A stretch of 64,000 nucleotides of DNA, taken from positions 52,028,712-52,092,711 of the forward strand of contig NC_077224.1 in the NCBI RefSeq assembly GCF_024763615.1, written 5' to 3'. Position 1 is the stretch's first letter. The number at the start of each line of letters is the position of its first letter. The position numbers were made by a program, and so were the translations under genes. The stretch is from Phlebotomus papatasi. Taxonomy: Eukaryota; Arthropoda; Insecta; Diptera; Psychodidae. Shown in pieces: positions 34,950-46,237 of the stretch. The notes below the pieces were generated by a model. That model saw nothing but the letters and a program-made list of their open reading frames with translations, did no database searches and was not told the DNA's origin.

Positions 34950-35428
34950 GGGTTAAAGGAACACCTCTTCGACAGGTAACCCCTTTTGACACTTTTGCCA
35001 AAATCTTGAAATTTAATTAAAGTATCTACACTGAGAAAAAAAGGGTGTAATTAACTTTTTTTCCTCATAATTTTAACACTTTTTAAGTGTAAAAATATAT
35101 CAACATTTTTAATGTTAATTTTACACATTTTTAGGGGAAAATTAGCATGAAAAAGGGTAGCTTTAACCCCCAATACACCTAAAAGGCATAATATTTACAC
35201 CGATTTTGGATCAATACTGTAGGGTAAAATAAACATTTCCGGAATGTTATTTTAACTTTTTCGGATTTCTCTCAGTGCAATAAAATCTAAATATGATGTT
35301 TTTTTTTCTTTAGTTTACGTTTTTTATATGGATACATGTTCAAATTTCGTATTCCAAATAGTACAGAGTAGGGTATCAATAAGTCCTGACACCAATTCTT
35401 AAAGTGTCAATAGGTGTTCCTTTTACCC
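34950..35428. mobile_element. TA-flanked MITE, GGGTNAAAGGAACACC family, copy 2 (interrupted)
   Basis: Left gggttaaaggaacacctctt; right caataggtgttccttttacc then c and TA. It is split by the CACTGAGA element at 35029-35277; without it the length (about 228) equals that of copy 3. Confidence 0.85.
35029..35277. mobile_element. CACTGAGA family MITE, copy 2, nested
   Basis: Left cactgagaaaaaaagggtgt, right tttcggatttctctcagtg. The left target is TA (35027-35028) and the right has become CA. Host sequence on the two sides (agtatcTA and ataaaat) is continuous in the uninterrupted host copy at 53020-53035. Confidence 0.88.
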
Positions 35429-35556
35429 TACTATTTTTATCGATCTAAATAAATTTGATTAGAATACTACCAGAACTCTTTATGTCTACTCAACAATCTT
35501 TACTTTAAGTAAATAACCTAAAACCTGGCTGAACTGTAAAACGTTTTCAACTTTTG

Positions 35557-35750
35557 TACCGTAAATGAGGGTAACTTTGTCCTCCGTGGGTAACTTTAAC
35601 TCCATCCTTTACCTTAATTTTAATGTTTAAGAACGGTTCTCACCGATCAGATATAGTAGACTCTATCGGTAAAGACTATCCTTAAGTTCTATAAGTAAAG
35701 AAAAGCTTACAAACGGGAGGGGGTCAAAGTCTTTAACATTTAAAGATTTC
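35557..35750. mobile_element. TACCGTAGATGCGGGT family, copy 1 (truncated)
   Basis: Left taccgtaaatgagggtaact; an internal gaacggttctcaccgatcag segment is shared with the 44069 copy. The right terminus is not clear after about 35750. Confidence 0.55.
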
Positions 35751-36356
35751 TAGTGTCACTGTTTCTTTTTTATTTAACTCAAATTCTGAAAGTTCTTTTG
35801 ATTACCCCACTTAACTGGGGTAAGACTGCGAAATTCAACAGAATCATATTTAAGCCAACTATTACGTATATTTTTCAAAACCGTAACCTTTAATTCATTT
35901 CAAAACTTTTCTAGGAATAGCTCGATACACTGCTTATAAAGTCCTTGTGCTCTCTTATCCTATCGAGTTTGTTTACCTGTATTAATCCATTTTAATCGTT
36001 TTTCCTATCTGTAGAAACTCAACCTCTTCAATTTCGAATTTAAGCAATTCAAACTAGATGAGTATTTTAATATTCTTTAAATAAATAATTAAATATTGGT
36101 ATAATTTGTTAGAAAAAAGACTTGAATCTCAGTACTTGAACAGAGTTCTGATTATGCTCATAAAAAAACGATCAAAGTAATGAAAAGTTTAGTAGCGGAA
36201 AAGATAAAACGTTAAAGTAAACTATTTTAAAAAGATATCCAAAAAAATAAAGGAAAATCATAGATCCGTTTTCGGGGTATACAAATAAAATTAGTAGCAA
36301 TAAATAACAAATAAAGGTTTCATTTAAATATATTAAGACGGAAAAATATACAGATA

Positions 36357-36805
36357 CACTCAGTCCCGGGATTATGCACATTTTCGGGACCGAAAAAAAA
36401 CGCGCGAAATGGCATTATGCATCGAGAAAATTTGCATAACCGCAGGGGCTTTCTTTTGAATAAATCGGCCGTAGAACGAATTTCGTGCGGAGTAAAAGTA
36501 GTTCAAACGAAAAGATTCAACTGTTTAAAAGAAATTCATCAACAAACAGTACTCTTTGGCCAGAGTTCTTCAATAAATGGTTAGAATATTTAAAAAATTT
36601 ACCTTAATAAAAGAAATTAAAGTTTTATTCTGAAAAAATAGCAAAATGTTTTCAAATGTCCCGCGTCGCAAAATAGTATACATTCAGGCGTATTTAAAAA
36701 ATGAGTTCATAAATTGACTCCCAAGGGTAGGCAAACTTGCATAATTGTATGTGCATAATTCCGTCAGGTGCATAATCCCGAACGACTTAATGCCGGGACT
36801 GAGTG
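36357..36805. mobile_element. TA-flanked element, CACTCAGTCCCGG type
   Basis: Left cactcagtcccgggattatg then cac; right gtgcataatccc and then tgccgggactgagtg; TA at 36355-36356 and 36806-36807. About 449 bp; the arms contain repeated gcataat and cccg. No transposase frame. Confidence 0.75.
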
Positions 36806-37061
36806 TACGTTAAGACGTTTTTCTTCAAATATTGAGGTTCACGATGTTTGAATTTTGAAATATCACTCTTTAGATATAGGACATTACTAATATTACAAAA
36901 TCGAAATCTTAACGTTCATTCTGAACCAAAAGCGATATCAAGATAAAAAGAAACTTTGCTATTTTCATATCGGTTATGCTGAAACGTTAATGGATAAATT
37001 AAAAAAAATCAATTCAAAAATCCGTGATGACCCTTGTAATTCAAAATATGTACATGTAATT

Positions 37062-37190
37062 CCCTAGACAGACTTACGGCTTAAGCCGACAAGCGACTTA
37101 GCGGGAAAATTATATAAACATAGTCTATACATTATTTTGATTATAATTACGTTAAGTCGTCTCTCGGCTTAAGCCGTAGGTAGTGTTCAG
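37062..37190. mobile_element. CTAGACA family inverted-repeat element, copy 2
   Basis: Left ccctagacagacttacggct then taagcc; right ctctcggcttaagccgtag. It lies just beside the reverse transcriptase fragment. Confidence 0.6.
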
Positions 37191-37203
37191 CACTTAAGAA
37201 AGA

Positions 37204-37858
37204 GTCAAGTTTTGTTTAATCAGGCTCCGGAATCGTCCCTCCTCACATACCTGGCCAAAAATCCGTTTTAGAATCCTTCTCTCAAGCACGGCTAAGTATT
37301 CACAAATCTGTTTGCTGAGGTCTAATGTTTCAGACGAATATGTGAGTACTGGCTTGAACACAGTAATATAATAAATGTTTTTAAGATTCTAGACCGGAAT
37401 ACACTTGGCATACTGAAATAGGCCCTGTTGGCTTTCAGCAGTCGTACGCGAACTGTTGCGATGTTGTTGTCGTCTGTAATTGTTGACCCACGACAGATGA
37501 AGGAGTTAACATCTTCAATGTTGTAGTACCTTGCTTGGCCGATTTTCTGTTTAGATGTTGCCGGTGTTGCTGCTGACGAGGCTACCATGTACTTTGTTTT
37601 GCTTTCATTTATCTGCATCTCCAGACCAGACTTCTTGATACTTGTTCAATCTGGATTAAGGACTCTTGAAAAACTCTAGGACCACGTTCCATGATATCTA
37701 TATCGCCAGAATAGGGTAGGAGCTCAGTGGACTTTTTGAGAATGACCCCCTGATTGAGGTTAAAGAGAAAACACGATAGTTCGTCCCCTGTCTGAGCCCG
37801 TTGTGCACATGGAACTCCTGGTCCTGTGACAACGATTCGTTCGCCTTAACTTGCTCAT
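37204..37858 (-). pseudogene. Non-LTR retrotransposon reverse transcriptase fragment
   Basis: Read on the minus strand it carries, in order, GLRQG, DELSCFLFNLN, ELLPYSGDIDI, INESKTKYMV, STITDDNN, RVRLLKANRAYF and SKQICEYLAVLERRILKRIF. This is the second half of a LINE-type reverse transcriptase. The catalytic YADD is replaced by YSGD, and at least three frame changes separate the blocks. No endonuclease or 5' part is present. The blocks resemble the arthropod lineage annotated as endonuclease-reverse transcriptase; the exact clade is not assigned. Confidence 0.85.
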
Positions 37859-37920
37859 CATATCAGTCATGGTCTGATATTAACGTAGGTCTAGGGAATA
37901 TAATCTTATTCATTTTCTGG

Positions 37921-39180
37921 CTGTCTCACAGTCTCAAAAATAAAAAGAATTTTTAAAATATATCGAAGGAAGGACGAAACAGTTTGACATAATGTAAACT
38001 TACATTCAAGCTATATCTTGTTAGTTTCTCCTTGGTTATAAATTAGTTGAAATTATTAAAAAAAAATCTTTTTTTAAATGCGTGTATTCTTCGAACTCAT
38101 ACATAAGATTAAGCTGTCCCACCCTTCCCTATCTTAATCGCAAAAGGAAGGTCTTAAGAGCATTTCAATAAATACAAAAGTCAAATGAAAAGATATCTGG
38201 ATTACTACCTATCCTAACATCTTAGTTTTCCGACTTTAGGGTGTTCTAAGACTTATTCTTTTGCATACAGAACATCTTGCTCAAGACATTCCTTCTTTGG
38301 AATGACTCAGTGGTCTTGTTGGTCTTGTTATCTTTGTTTTGTTTTGATTCTTTCTTTCGGCCGTTTGATATCTTCCGTATTTTCCTTCTTCACTAAATTC
38401 TTCTGTTGTTTCGCAATAAACCTTTAAGGTGGAATTCTCGATATTTCTCTTTTTTTTCTGCCAATATCGTTTTCCGGAAACACATTTTCGGGAAATTTAT
38501 TATAGACTGGACTTTTTGATGCTGTCATCAGTGGAGTGTTTATGCAAGTTTCAAGGATGGTATGATGACGGTTCTTCCCAAGAGACTTGCAACAGACACT
38601 TTCAATTGTGCGATGCACTTTTTTTTTCGGCCAAAGAGCAAGAGATCAAATTTTCCTTGGTATGCCCCTCCATCCGTCCTGTCCAGTGTCTCAAGTGCTC
38701 TCTTGCTGATTTATTATACAATGCGCCAAGAGTGATATGTATCTTATATGGGGAGAAGAAATGTACAACTGTGAAAAGAGAGTCAACCGTCATTTTACAT
38801 AACGAAAGAATGATCGACAGAGATAGGTGATGGGGAGAATGAGAGAGAGATTAATCAGAGCAAAATATAGGAGAAGTGGAGATGTATGTGGCTGCCCAAA
38901 GAGATTTGTGCTCGTGCGCGCGCGGACTTTTTGACTCAGCATGCTCCCCCAATGAGTCGCGCTTGTATGGAAGAGACCTAGGCTGTAAGAGACTACGAGA
39001 GAGTGAGAGACATTTGCTCTGATTTTACTCATTTGGTGCCCACACGGGGAGAGTGATGTTTTTTTTTTTCTTGGTTGACGATGCTTGCGATGATGTTTGT
39101 GCGGCGCGCAACTGCTTCATTCTCCTCCTTCCTGCAACATAAGATCGTGTGTACACATACAGGGCAGATCAAGCACCGCT
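37921..39180. other. Spacer leading into a candidate promoter
   Basis: 38430-38830 has a 133-codon frame without a recognisable domain. From 38850 onward GC rises, with gtgcgcgcgcgg near 38913 and gcggcgcgcaac near 39100. Confidence 0.35.
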
Positions 39181-39186
39181 TCAGTT

Positions 39187-39208
39187 TCTCTCTCTCTCTC
39201 TCTCTCTC
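39187..39208. promoter_or_regulatory. (TC)11 tract, GAGA-type
   Basis: Eleven TC units. GAGA repeats are common near insect promoters; the tract is about 185 bases before a TCAGTG initiator. It is also a plain microsatellite, so the role is inferred. Confidence 0.4.
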
Positions 39209-39390
39209 ATTTTAAGTAGGTATTGGGGATCACACAGACTTATGATACTCTCCTCGAAAAGCCACACCAAACATCGTGCGCGCGGGCTCTATGTACTCTC
39301 GCGGTCGAGATTGTTTTTGTGCTTTTGTTGTTGATATTATTGCCAAGTGAACTGCCCAGCCAATGCTGTTTGGTACACAGAAGACAGTTT

Positions 39391-41013
39391 TCAGTGGTTT
39401 CCAGTACTTGATACTTGCTGTAGCAATAATTGTCTTTCGCTCACTGAACCATATTGACGGATACTCGGAGCATTTTTAGTGGACTTTAGACGAGTCGAGA
39501 GTGTGATCTATTTATCTATCTTCAACATTCTTAGTGACAGTGCCTTGATCATCCTTAAGATTAAATTGTCTAGAAGTAAATATTATTTTACTGGATTTTA
39601 TCACACGTGGTGACTCTATTGTGGAATTTTGTGTTAAGACTGTGTCTTGTTTGGATTAGTGATCAGACATTGTCCTTAAGATTTATCTGAAAGCTTCTTG
39701 CAACGACATTGAAGATTTAGTGATCCGGGATTAGAGGATAATTTATTCAATCCTGAAACTGTTCATACATCCCAAATGTTGTCCCACTACCAAGGACCCT
39801 TGTCGAATGCATCCAACTCCGAAAAATGATCATTCCCTAATGTGTGACTAACTTCAAATGATTAGTACCAATCCAGCTGATCCCTACAAACCTCTGCCCG
39901 ATATTTCCCTCAATCGTGACACTTTCTTCTGCGCACCATTCTTGTTGCATCCTTTTGGTGCCAACCAGCATGATCAAGCGACGTCTCGACCACAATTAAT
40001 GTGCTCTTGCAAGTGGTCAGAGCAGAGAAAATCTACTAAAAAAATATAAATAGATAGTAAAGTGAAACTGTAGCAGCATTTTAAATAAAAGTAAGTGACT
40101 CTTTACTCATCAATCTGGTTTTATTTGTGCTGCGAACAGTCACAACAAGATTGTAGGAAAGCAAGAAAAAAAAACGATATAAATGTTAACATTTCATCTT
40201 GATTTCATTCGGTATCAGTGAGTGTCTTCCTCTTGCACAAGAAATTTGATTGTGAGGAAAAAAAAGTACGGTGAAAAACTATATCTTTTGAAACTATTTA
40301 AAAGAAGTAGAAAAAAAAAACGAGACACATTTTGTGTTGGAAAGTGTGAGGAAAAGAAAAGTGGATCAGGAAACATTATCGCGGTTGAAGAAGAATCGCA
40401 GTGAGAAGAGAGTGCCAAAAGTTTGGCAGGAAGGGAAGTAAAGGCGAAAAGGAGTACGAAAATTTTTAATTATGACCAGATATTCTTGCGGCAGAGAAAA
40501 GTCAAAAACTCAATGAATCGAGCAATTAGCAAGTCGAAGAAGTGAATGGTGAGGTCCGTAATTAAAAGTTGTGGCAGCAATCAAGATTTGCATTAAAAGT
40601 TGTGATAAACGCGCCAAAAAAAAAAGTTACGATCGAACTCGTGAAATTCATTAACAATCCATGTACCATATGGGCGTAATTGCATTATACATATCGATGT
40701 ACATGGTGTGAAGGTCCTCCACCCCTGAATCCGACGCCCAAGTTATTTCTTGTCCAGCGACGGATCCCATCAGTTCCACGTGTGATCTATCAGTGTGCGG
40801 AATTCCCTCTGGAAAGTGCTTGTTCTCAAACTCCCTTCCACCAAAAAATTTTATATGTAATACATAAAAGTGAAGCAATTATCCGTGGATTAACTGATCT
40901 CAAGCAAATGAACAAGAAATATCATCTCAATGATATGTGATTCTTCTCGCTCGAAAGATCAATTCTCCACTGTGATCTCGGCTTGGAGATATTCTTGCAC
41001 CTCCTCAAATGGT
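39391..41013 (+). promoter_or_regulatory. Candidate promoter and 5' leader ending in ATG|GTAAGT
   Basis: ttTCAGTGG (A at 39393) fits an insect initiator, and cgagtcgag occurs downstream. The following 1.6 kb is A-rich with many upstream ATGs and no long frame, as in long insect 5' untranslated leaders. At 41013 cctcctcaaatg is followed by gtaagtgtc, a strong splice donor that places an ATG at the last three bases of the exon. A second donor-like aaaagtaagt lies near 40090. The coding part would lie past the window's readable exons. Evidence is compositional only. Confidence 0.3.
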
Positions 41014-42271
41014 AAGTGTCAAAGCACATTGCTTTCATTTTCTCTTTTAGAAATTGTCCCCCTAAAATTGGTATTATTTAAAGTGTGCAAAAACGAAAAA
41101 AGACAGTGCAAATTCAATTTCACACTTTCTTCACTTCTGACCACAATAAACAAAAAAGAATAAAGTCAGGAGTATTGGGTTACACGAAAATAAGAAGACT
41201 ACCTTCCCAATGGAGGAAATACAAGAATATCAGTGGGAAAGAAATGTTGCGATGAAGGGCAACATTCGGCAAAAAGTCTTTTAGGACTTATTTTTAGCAA
41301 GATCTCTGCAAGATTAAGAGATATTAGTGAGAAATGTACAACATGAACGGATATTCATCACCCAATAATTGGGCTTCAGAGACACAGATTTATTGCATCG
41401 ACAAAGCGATATGCATAGGTTTTCACTTTATGGAAGGGTGTTTATATACAGGTTAACATCTTGTAATGTTAATTTAAAAAATCAAAACGAAATAATAAAA
41501 TGAAATATCCGTTACAATGATATACTGGGCTTTAGGAGTTTTTTTCAGGAGGTTGAAGTTTTTCATGTTTATTATCATTTTGTAGAAGTTTAAATGGACT
41601 TTGAATCTGAATTGAGCCTTTAAATTTTTTTTTTGGAACTCATACTTAATTTAATTTATATTATAGATAAATTTATTAAAATATTTTTCATTCGTTCTAT
41701 TAAATATGGGAAATAATTTGGTATAAAAGGTTGGAAAGACCATTAAATGTAAAGAAAATTTAGGAACTCTTTTTTTTTTGGATAATAAGACATGTATATT
41801 TCTTTCTTTACAAAACCTTTTCAAAAAGAAAATTGATGAAAAACCAGTCCAATTTTCACATTAATTCAGTCGATTATGTACAATTTTAATGATAGTAGTT
41901 TACTTACTAAATTCCAAAACCTGATTTAGGCAATTAATCTACTTGTAAATGCAAATACATAAATGCAAATTTATCTAAAATCAAGTTAATATTGCTAATG
42001 TTTGAATTGTTTTTTGAAAGTCTGCAGACTTAAAAAAGAATGTTAAATATTCCTGGAATTTTCGTTATGTTCTAGCTGGAAATAGAGAAATCTAAACCAC
42101 CTATAAACCATTTTATATAGTCTTCTTTAAAGAATACTCGGATGTTGTTCTCGTTTACATTCCATTTTGTTATATGATGTTTGGTTTAAAGTCTATGTAA
42201 TCTAAATTAAATGCTTCAAAAAAAAAAATACTTCTCTTCTTTAATTTAGATTGAAAAAATATAAGGGAGGT
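41014..42271. other. AT-rich spacer, possibly intron
   Basis: No gene or paired repeats seen. Confidence 0.4.
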
Positions 42272-42416
42272 TTCAGGCTTCGCACACACTCTGGCTTCAA
42301 ACACTGCATATTTTTGTCACATAAGTCACAGATTTCCTGAAAAATATCCCATATTGGTTAGGAATATGGAAAAAAATATGAAGTGTTTGAAGTCAGAGTG
42401 TGTCCGTAGCCTGAAG
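42272..42416. mobile_element. Inverted-repeat element, TTCAGGCTTCGCACACAC type
   Basis: Left ttcaggcttcgcacacactc then tggcttcaaacac; right gtgtttgaagtcagagtgtg then tccgtagcctgaa. About 145 bp, near-perfect arms. Confidence 0.75.
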
Positions 42417-43082
42417 GCTTTGAACTACTAAAGAAATGCTCTTAAAAAGAAAAAAATATTTTCTAAAGCTCAAGTATAACTTGTAGTTTCAAATAAAATT
42501 TACTTAAAATTTAAATAAAATTTCCTTAAAGTTTTCTTTAATTGTTTAAGGATTTTTATGAAAAACTGTTTAAGAAATGTTTTAAGATTAATGAACGGTC
42601 TTAAAAATGAAACAATTAGTAATTCGGATTGAAAGTAAAACTAATCTTTGAGGATAAAACGGATTTTTTAGAAAAAGTTTAAATATGATAAAAAGAAATA
42701 AAGAAATAAATGCCTTTCAAAACTCCTTTATATCATCTTTTTAACGGTCAATGAGATGATAAGTTAGAAGACATCATGATATTGCCCTTTATCTTTCGTT
42801 ATTACCAATAATCTTATTTTGTTCATTATTCTGAGAAGAGAAAAAACGTCTAAATATAATATTTCCATCATAATTTCTATATTAATAATAAATTTTGGAA
42901 TATAAAAACAATAAATATGGATAGACAAAGCGATTGACAGTGAGCCAACAATAAGACATTGTTTTTTAATCAAGAAAATAATTATATATAATCTTAAGAA
43001 GATAAAAGGTGCTAGTGGTGATGTATATGGATGTAAGCAGACGTTAGACGTTTTCTGATTAAGTAAAAGATCTAATTCGGAG
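42417..43082. other. AT-rich spacer
   Basis: A 113-codon minus frame (42764-43105) has no recognisable domain and starts within the adjacent repeat. Confidence 0.4.
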
Positions 43083-43402
43083 GTAGCCGAAATCCTGAAA
43101 GCCAAAATCCCGAGCGCCTAAATTCCGAAAGCCAAAATCCTGAACGCCAAAATCCCGAAAATCAAAATTCCAAATGTTCAAAATCCTGAAAGGGATGAAA
43201 TTATATTGGGGATAATGTGTAAACTAATTTCCCAAGAGACAAAAAATTTCCCTTTGCCTCAAACAAGCGAGGGTGCAATCGTGGGAGAGCTACGACACTT
43301 TTAAGATTTCAGGATTTTGGCTTTCCAGATTTTGACGTTCGGGATTTTGGCTTTCGGGATTTTGGCTTTCGGTATTTTGACTTTCGGTATTTTGGCCGGG
43401 AT
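43083..43402. mobile_element. Inverted element built of ~11-12-bp tandem units
   Basis: The left arm repeats variants of gccaaaatcccgaaa and the right arm repeats variants of tttcgggattttggc, each five to six times, around a core of about 110 bases. The arms pair as one hairpin in several registers. Confidence 0.8.
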
Positions 43403-44068
43403 TCATAAAATTAACAAACTGAGGAAGACCCATACCAAGAATTGAAAGTTTTGGAGAAAACTTCGAATTTTTTCAATTGAGAAAGAGGAGCTGCCCATAA
43501 CGAAGACTGGACCATTTGAATCCAGCATAATCCGTCAGATATCGAACATAAAGAATATTAATACTTTTTACATTCTTAATTTTCTTAAGATGTGAAATTT
43601 AGCTCAAGTGGATATTTTGTTTCTGGTGTTATTCGATTCAATCAATGGGAAGAATATTCCGCTACCATAAAAATTAAAAAGAGAATTGTGTGACTGGTAT
43701 TTCCAGGCAGTACTAAAGTTTTTTGAAAACCGAATTTTATTATTTTTCGCTGAAAATCACTTTTCTCAAATATTAGAAAAAAAATTGAAAAAATATTCTG
43801 AAGAAATATTTTAAAATATTAAAAATTCTGAAACTACCTTTAAAAGGGTTCTAAAGATTAATATAAGAAGAAGTGACGACCCTCAAGTAACTGAAATTTG
43901 CAACCAAACATTCACATTTTTACCCCCTTATTATGTAATTTAATAACAAAATACAAAACTGTATTCTTCAGTCCTTTTTTCCTCTCAGTAAGTGTTCATT
44001 TAAAAAGGTGAAATGAAAATTCAAAATAATTAATAAAACATATAAAAAATTTAATATAAAATTCTAAT

Positions 44069-44336
44069 TATCGTATATGCGGGTAACTTTGTCCCCTACG
44101 GGTGATTTTGTCCCCTACGGGTGACTTTTACACCCTCCTGTTTATAAGATTTTCTTTGATTCGAATATTTAAGAACGGTTCTCACTGATCAGACATGGTA
44201 GACCGGAGCGTTAGAGACTATCCTTAAATTCTAGATCCGGTCTACTACATCTTATTGGTGAGAACGGTTATTAAACACTAAAATTAAAGAAAAGCTTACG
44301 AACAGGAGGGTGTCAAAGTCATCCGCACTTACCGTA
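44069..44336. mobile_element. TACCGTAGATGCGGGT family, copy 2
   Basis: Left tatcgtatatgcgggtaact; right gtcatccgcacttaccgta. The phrase cgggtgattttgtccccta near the left is a tandem duplicate of the subterminal repeat. An internal palindrome pairs ggtagaccgga with tccggtctac. Confidence 0.7.
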
Positions 44337-44475
44337 AAATAAAACAGTTTAATGCATAATTTAGACTAAAAATTGTTTACATTGTTAGTAAAATTCTCAT
44401 TTGTTAATCTTTTACAAATTCATTACTTTAAGGGCATTACTATTTTTGTTTAAAATTGTTGCAAGTGCTGGGCTT

Positions 44476-44674
44476 TACCGTAGATGCGAGTGACTTTATC
44501 CTTTCTTCTGGTCGTAAGCTTTTCTTTAATGCTTGTGCTTAAGGACAGTTTCCATCAATCTGATATATTATCTTTAATAGGAGATGGTTATCCTTAAATG
44601 CTGGAATTAAACAAAAGCACGAAGAGCAGGGACAAAGTTATACCAGGAGGGCAAACTTAGCCATATCTACGGTA
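44476..44674. mobile_element. TACCGTAGATGCGGGT family, copy 3
   Basis: Left taccgtagatgcgagtgact; right cttagccatatctacggta. It lies 140 bases after copy 2. Confidence 0.7.
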
Positions 44675-44961
44675 CATTTTATTATTTCCTTTTCCTTTGT
44701 CTTATCTGTAATATAGACAAAAGACAATTATTCAGGAAAAGATGGAATTACGACTTACATTGATGAGTTCTTACAGTTTTTATAAACACGCTCTTACGAT
44801 AATATTTATATTAAATACATCTTAGCTTTAATCAGCAATTATCGTAACCTAATAAGAAAATAATGCTAATAGGGAAAGGTATGTAAAAAGCAAATTAAAA
44901 AAAAATACAGCGATTGTTTCCAAATAATTTAGATTTATTTTCTTAAAACTTAATATCAGTA

Positions 44962-45164
44962 GGGGAAAGCGCACTACCTTCAGACAACTCAAGTTTTTTC
45001 ATATGTTCCTAATGGATTTCACTCATGACTCTTTACAGGAATTTTGAAGCATTGGACTAGCTATTAAAATATAATATTATAATTTGGATAAAATTCATTA
45101 AAAGCATATCGAAAAGAATGAATTGTTCCAAACTTAAGTTGTCCGAAGGTAGCGCGCTTTCCCC
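44962..45164. mobile_element. GGGGAAAGCGC family MITE, copy 2
   Basis: Left ggggaaagcgcactaccttc; right cgaaggtagcgcgctttccc then c; TA on both sides (44960-44961, 45165-45166). Best-preserved ends of the family. Confidence 0.85.
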
Positions 45165-45166
45165 TA

Positions 45167-46235
45167 TCTTTAAAAAAATTTCTTTCGATCATCTTGAAAT
45201 ATTTTGCAATATTGCTTTTCCTCACCACAATTGTATTTCTAATATTCAATGCATTTGAATATATCATTTACAAGAGAAAAGCTTTAAAGCAGCCACAAGA
45301 ACCTCCACAAATATCTTGAATGAAGAGATATTCATATAAAATATAAATAATGATGAAAAAAATATGATCAGAATATACGTTTGAATGAGCGCATCAAAAA
45401 AGTCGATTGAAATTACAGTCAAAAGCATCTTCATTATTCTGTTATATATGATATCTCTGTATGTAGTGACCATATTTGATACCTTTAGAAACTGGCCAGA
45501 GAATATCTTCCATTAAAAAGTATTCCAGCACGTGCTCTCTAGAGTTGCCTTTATAATAATCATCATCAGCACCATGATCTCGTGGAGATAGAGAAAGAGC
45601 ACGGGGTATTCCATTGATATATGATTATTCATATTTGAAAGCCACAGCAAAATACCATCAACATTTGATCATGCTTGAATAAAGGGGAGCAGCAAAAAAA
45701 TAAACAATCATCTTGAACCCACTTCTTGTTGATGCCTCGCACTTTAGCTCCATAGGTCTCAATGTGTGGAAAATAGTGATATATTTACAATTTTTTGGCA
45801 ATTAATAGCAATAACTTTGACACCGTATAATTAGTCCAATAGAGCAAAGTGATGTGTGATGAAGTAACAACACAATTGGGCTTCTCTCACTCCATTCCAC
45901 CACCTTAAGTACCACCTAATGAAGCCTAATTTTTACTCTCTATATTTTCTCGCCTTAATCCACAAAGAATTAGCTCAGCAATTCCGTTCTAATATTACAG
46001 TAACGTCGGAATTAAGGGTGATTTGTCATATAAGATATATTGTTACAATTTTCTTGTTGAAAATGCGCAACAGCAATGTTTCTTTTTTTTTTGCCTTAAA
46101 ACAACTTCCGCTGTATGAAAGAATTTCACCCAATGAAACTATGACCAATGCGAATCAAAATATGAGGTTCAAATTCAATGGAATATCATCTACTTTTTTT
46201 CTCTATATGTCTCTGAGGCAAATACAGAATAGGAC
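45167..46235. other. Spacer
   Basis: No gene recognised. The 132-codon frame at 45919-46317 runs into the adjacent transposon and has no domain. Confidence 0.4.
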
Positions 46236-46237
46236 TA

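Noticed and set aside
37322..37618. 98-codon frame as a host gene
   Set aside because: It carries LINE reverse transcriptase motifs and continues in other frames on both sides.
38429..38830. 133-codon plus-strand frame
   Set aside because: No recognisable domain, and an overlapping minus-strand frame is also open.
43083..43402. CRISPR-like array
   Set aside because: Short repeated units with no spacers of constant length, arranged as inverted arms in a eukaryotic sequence; this is a hairpin element.
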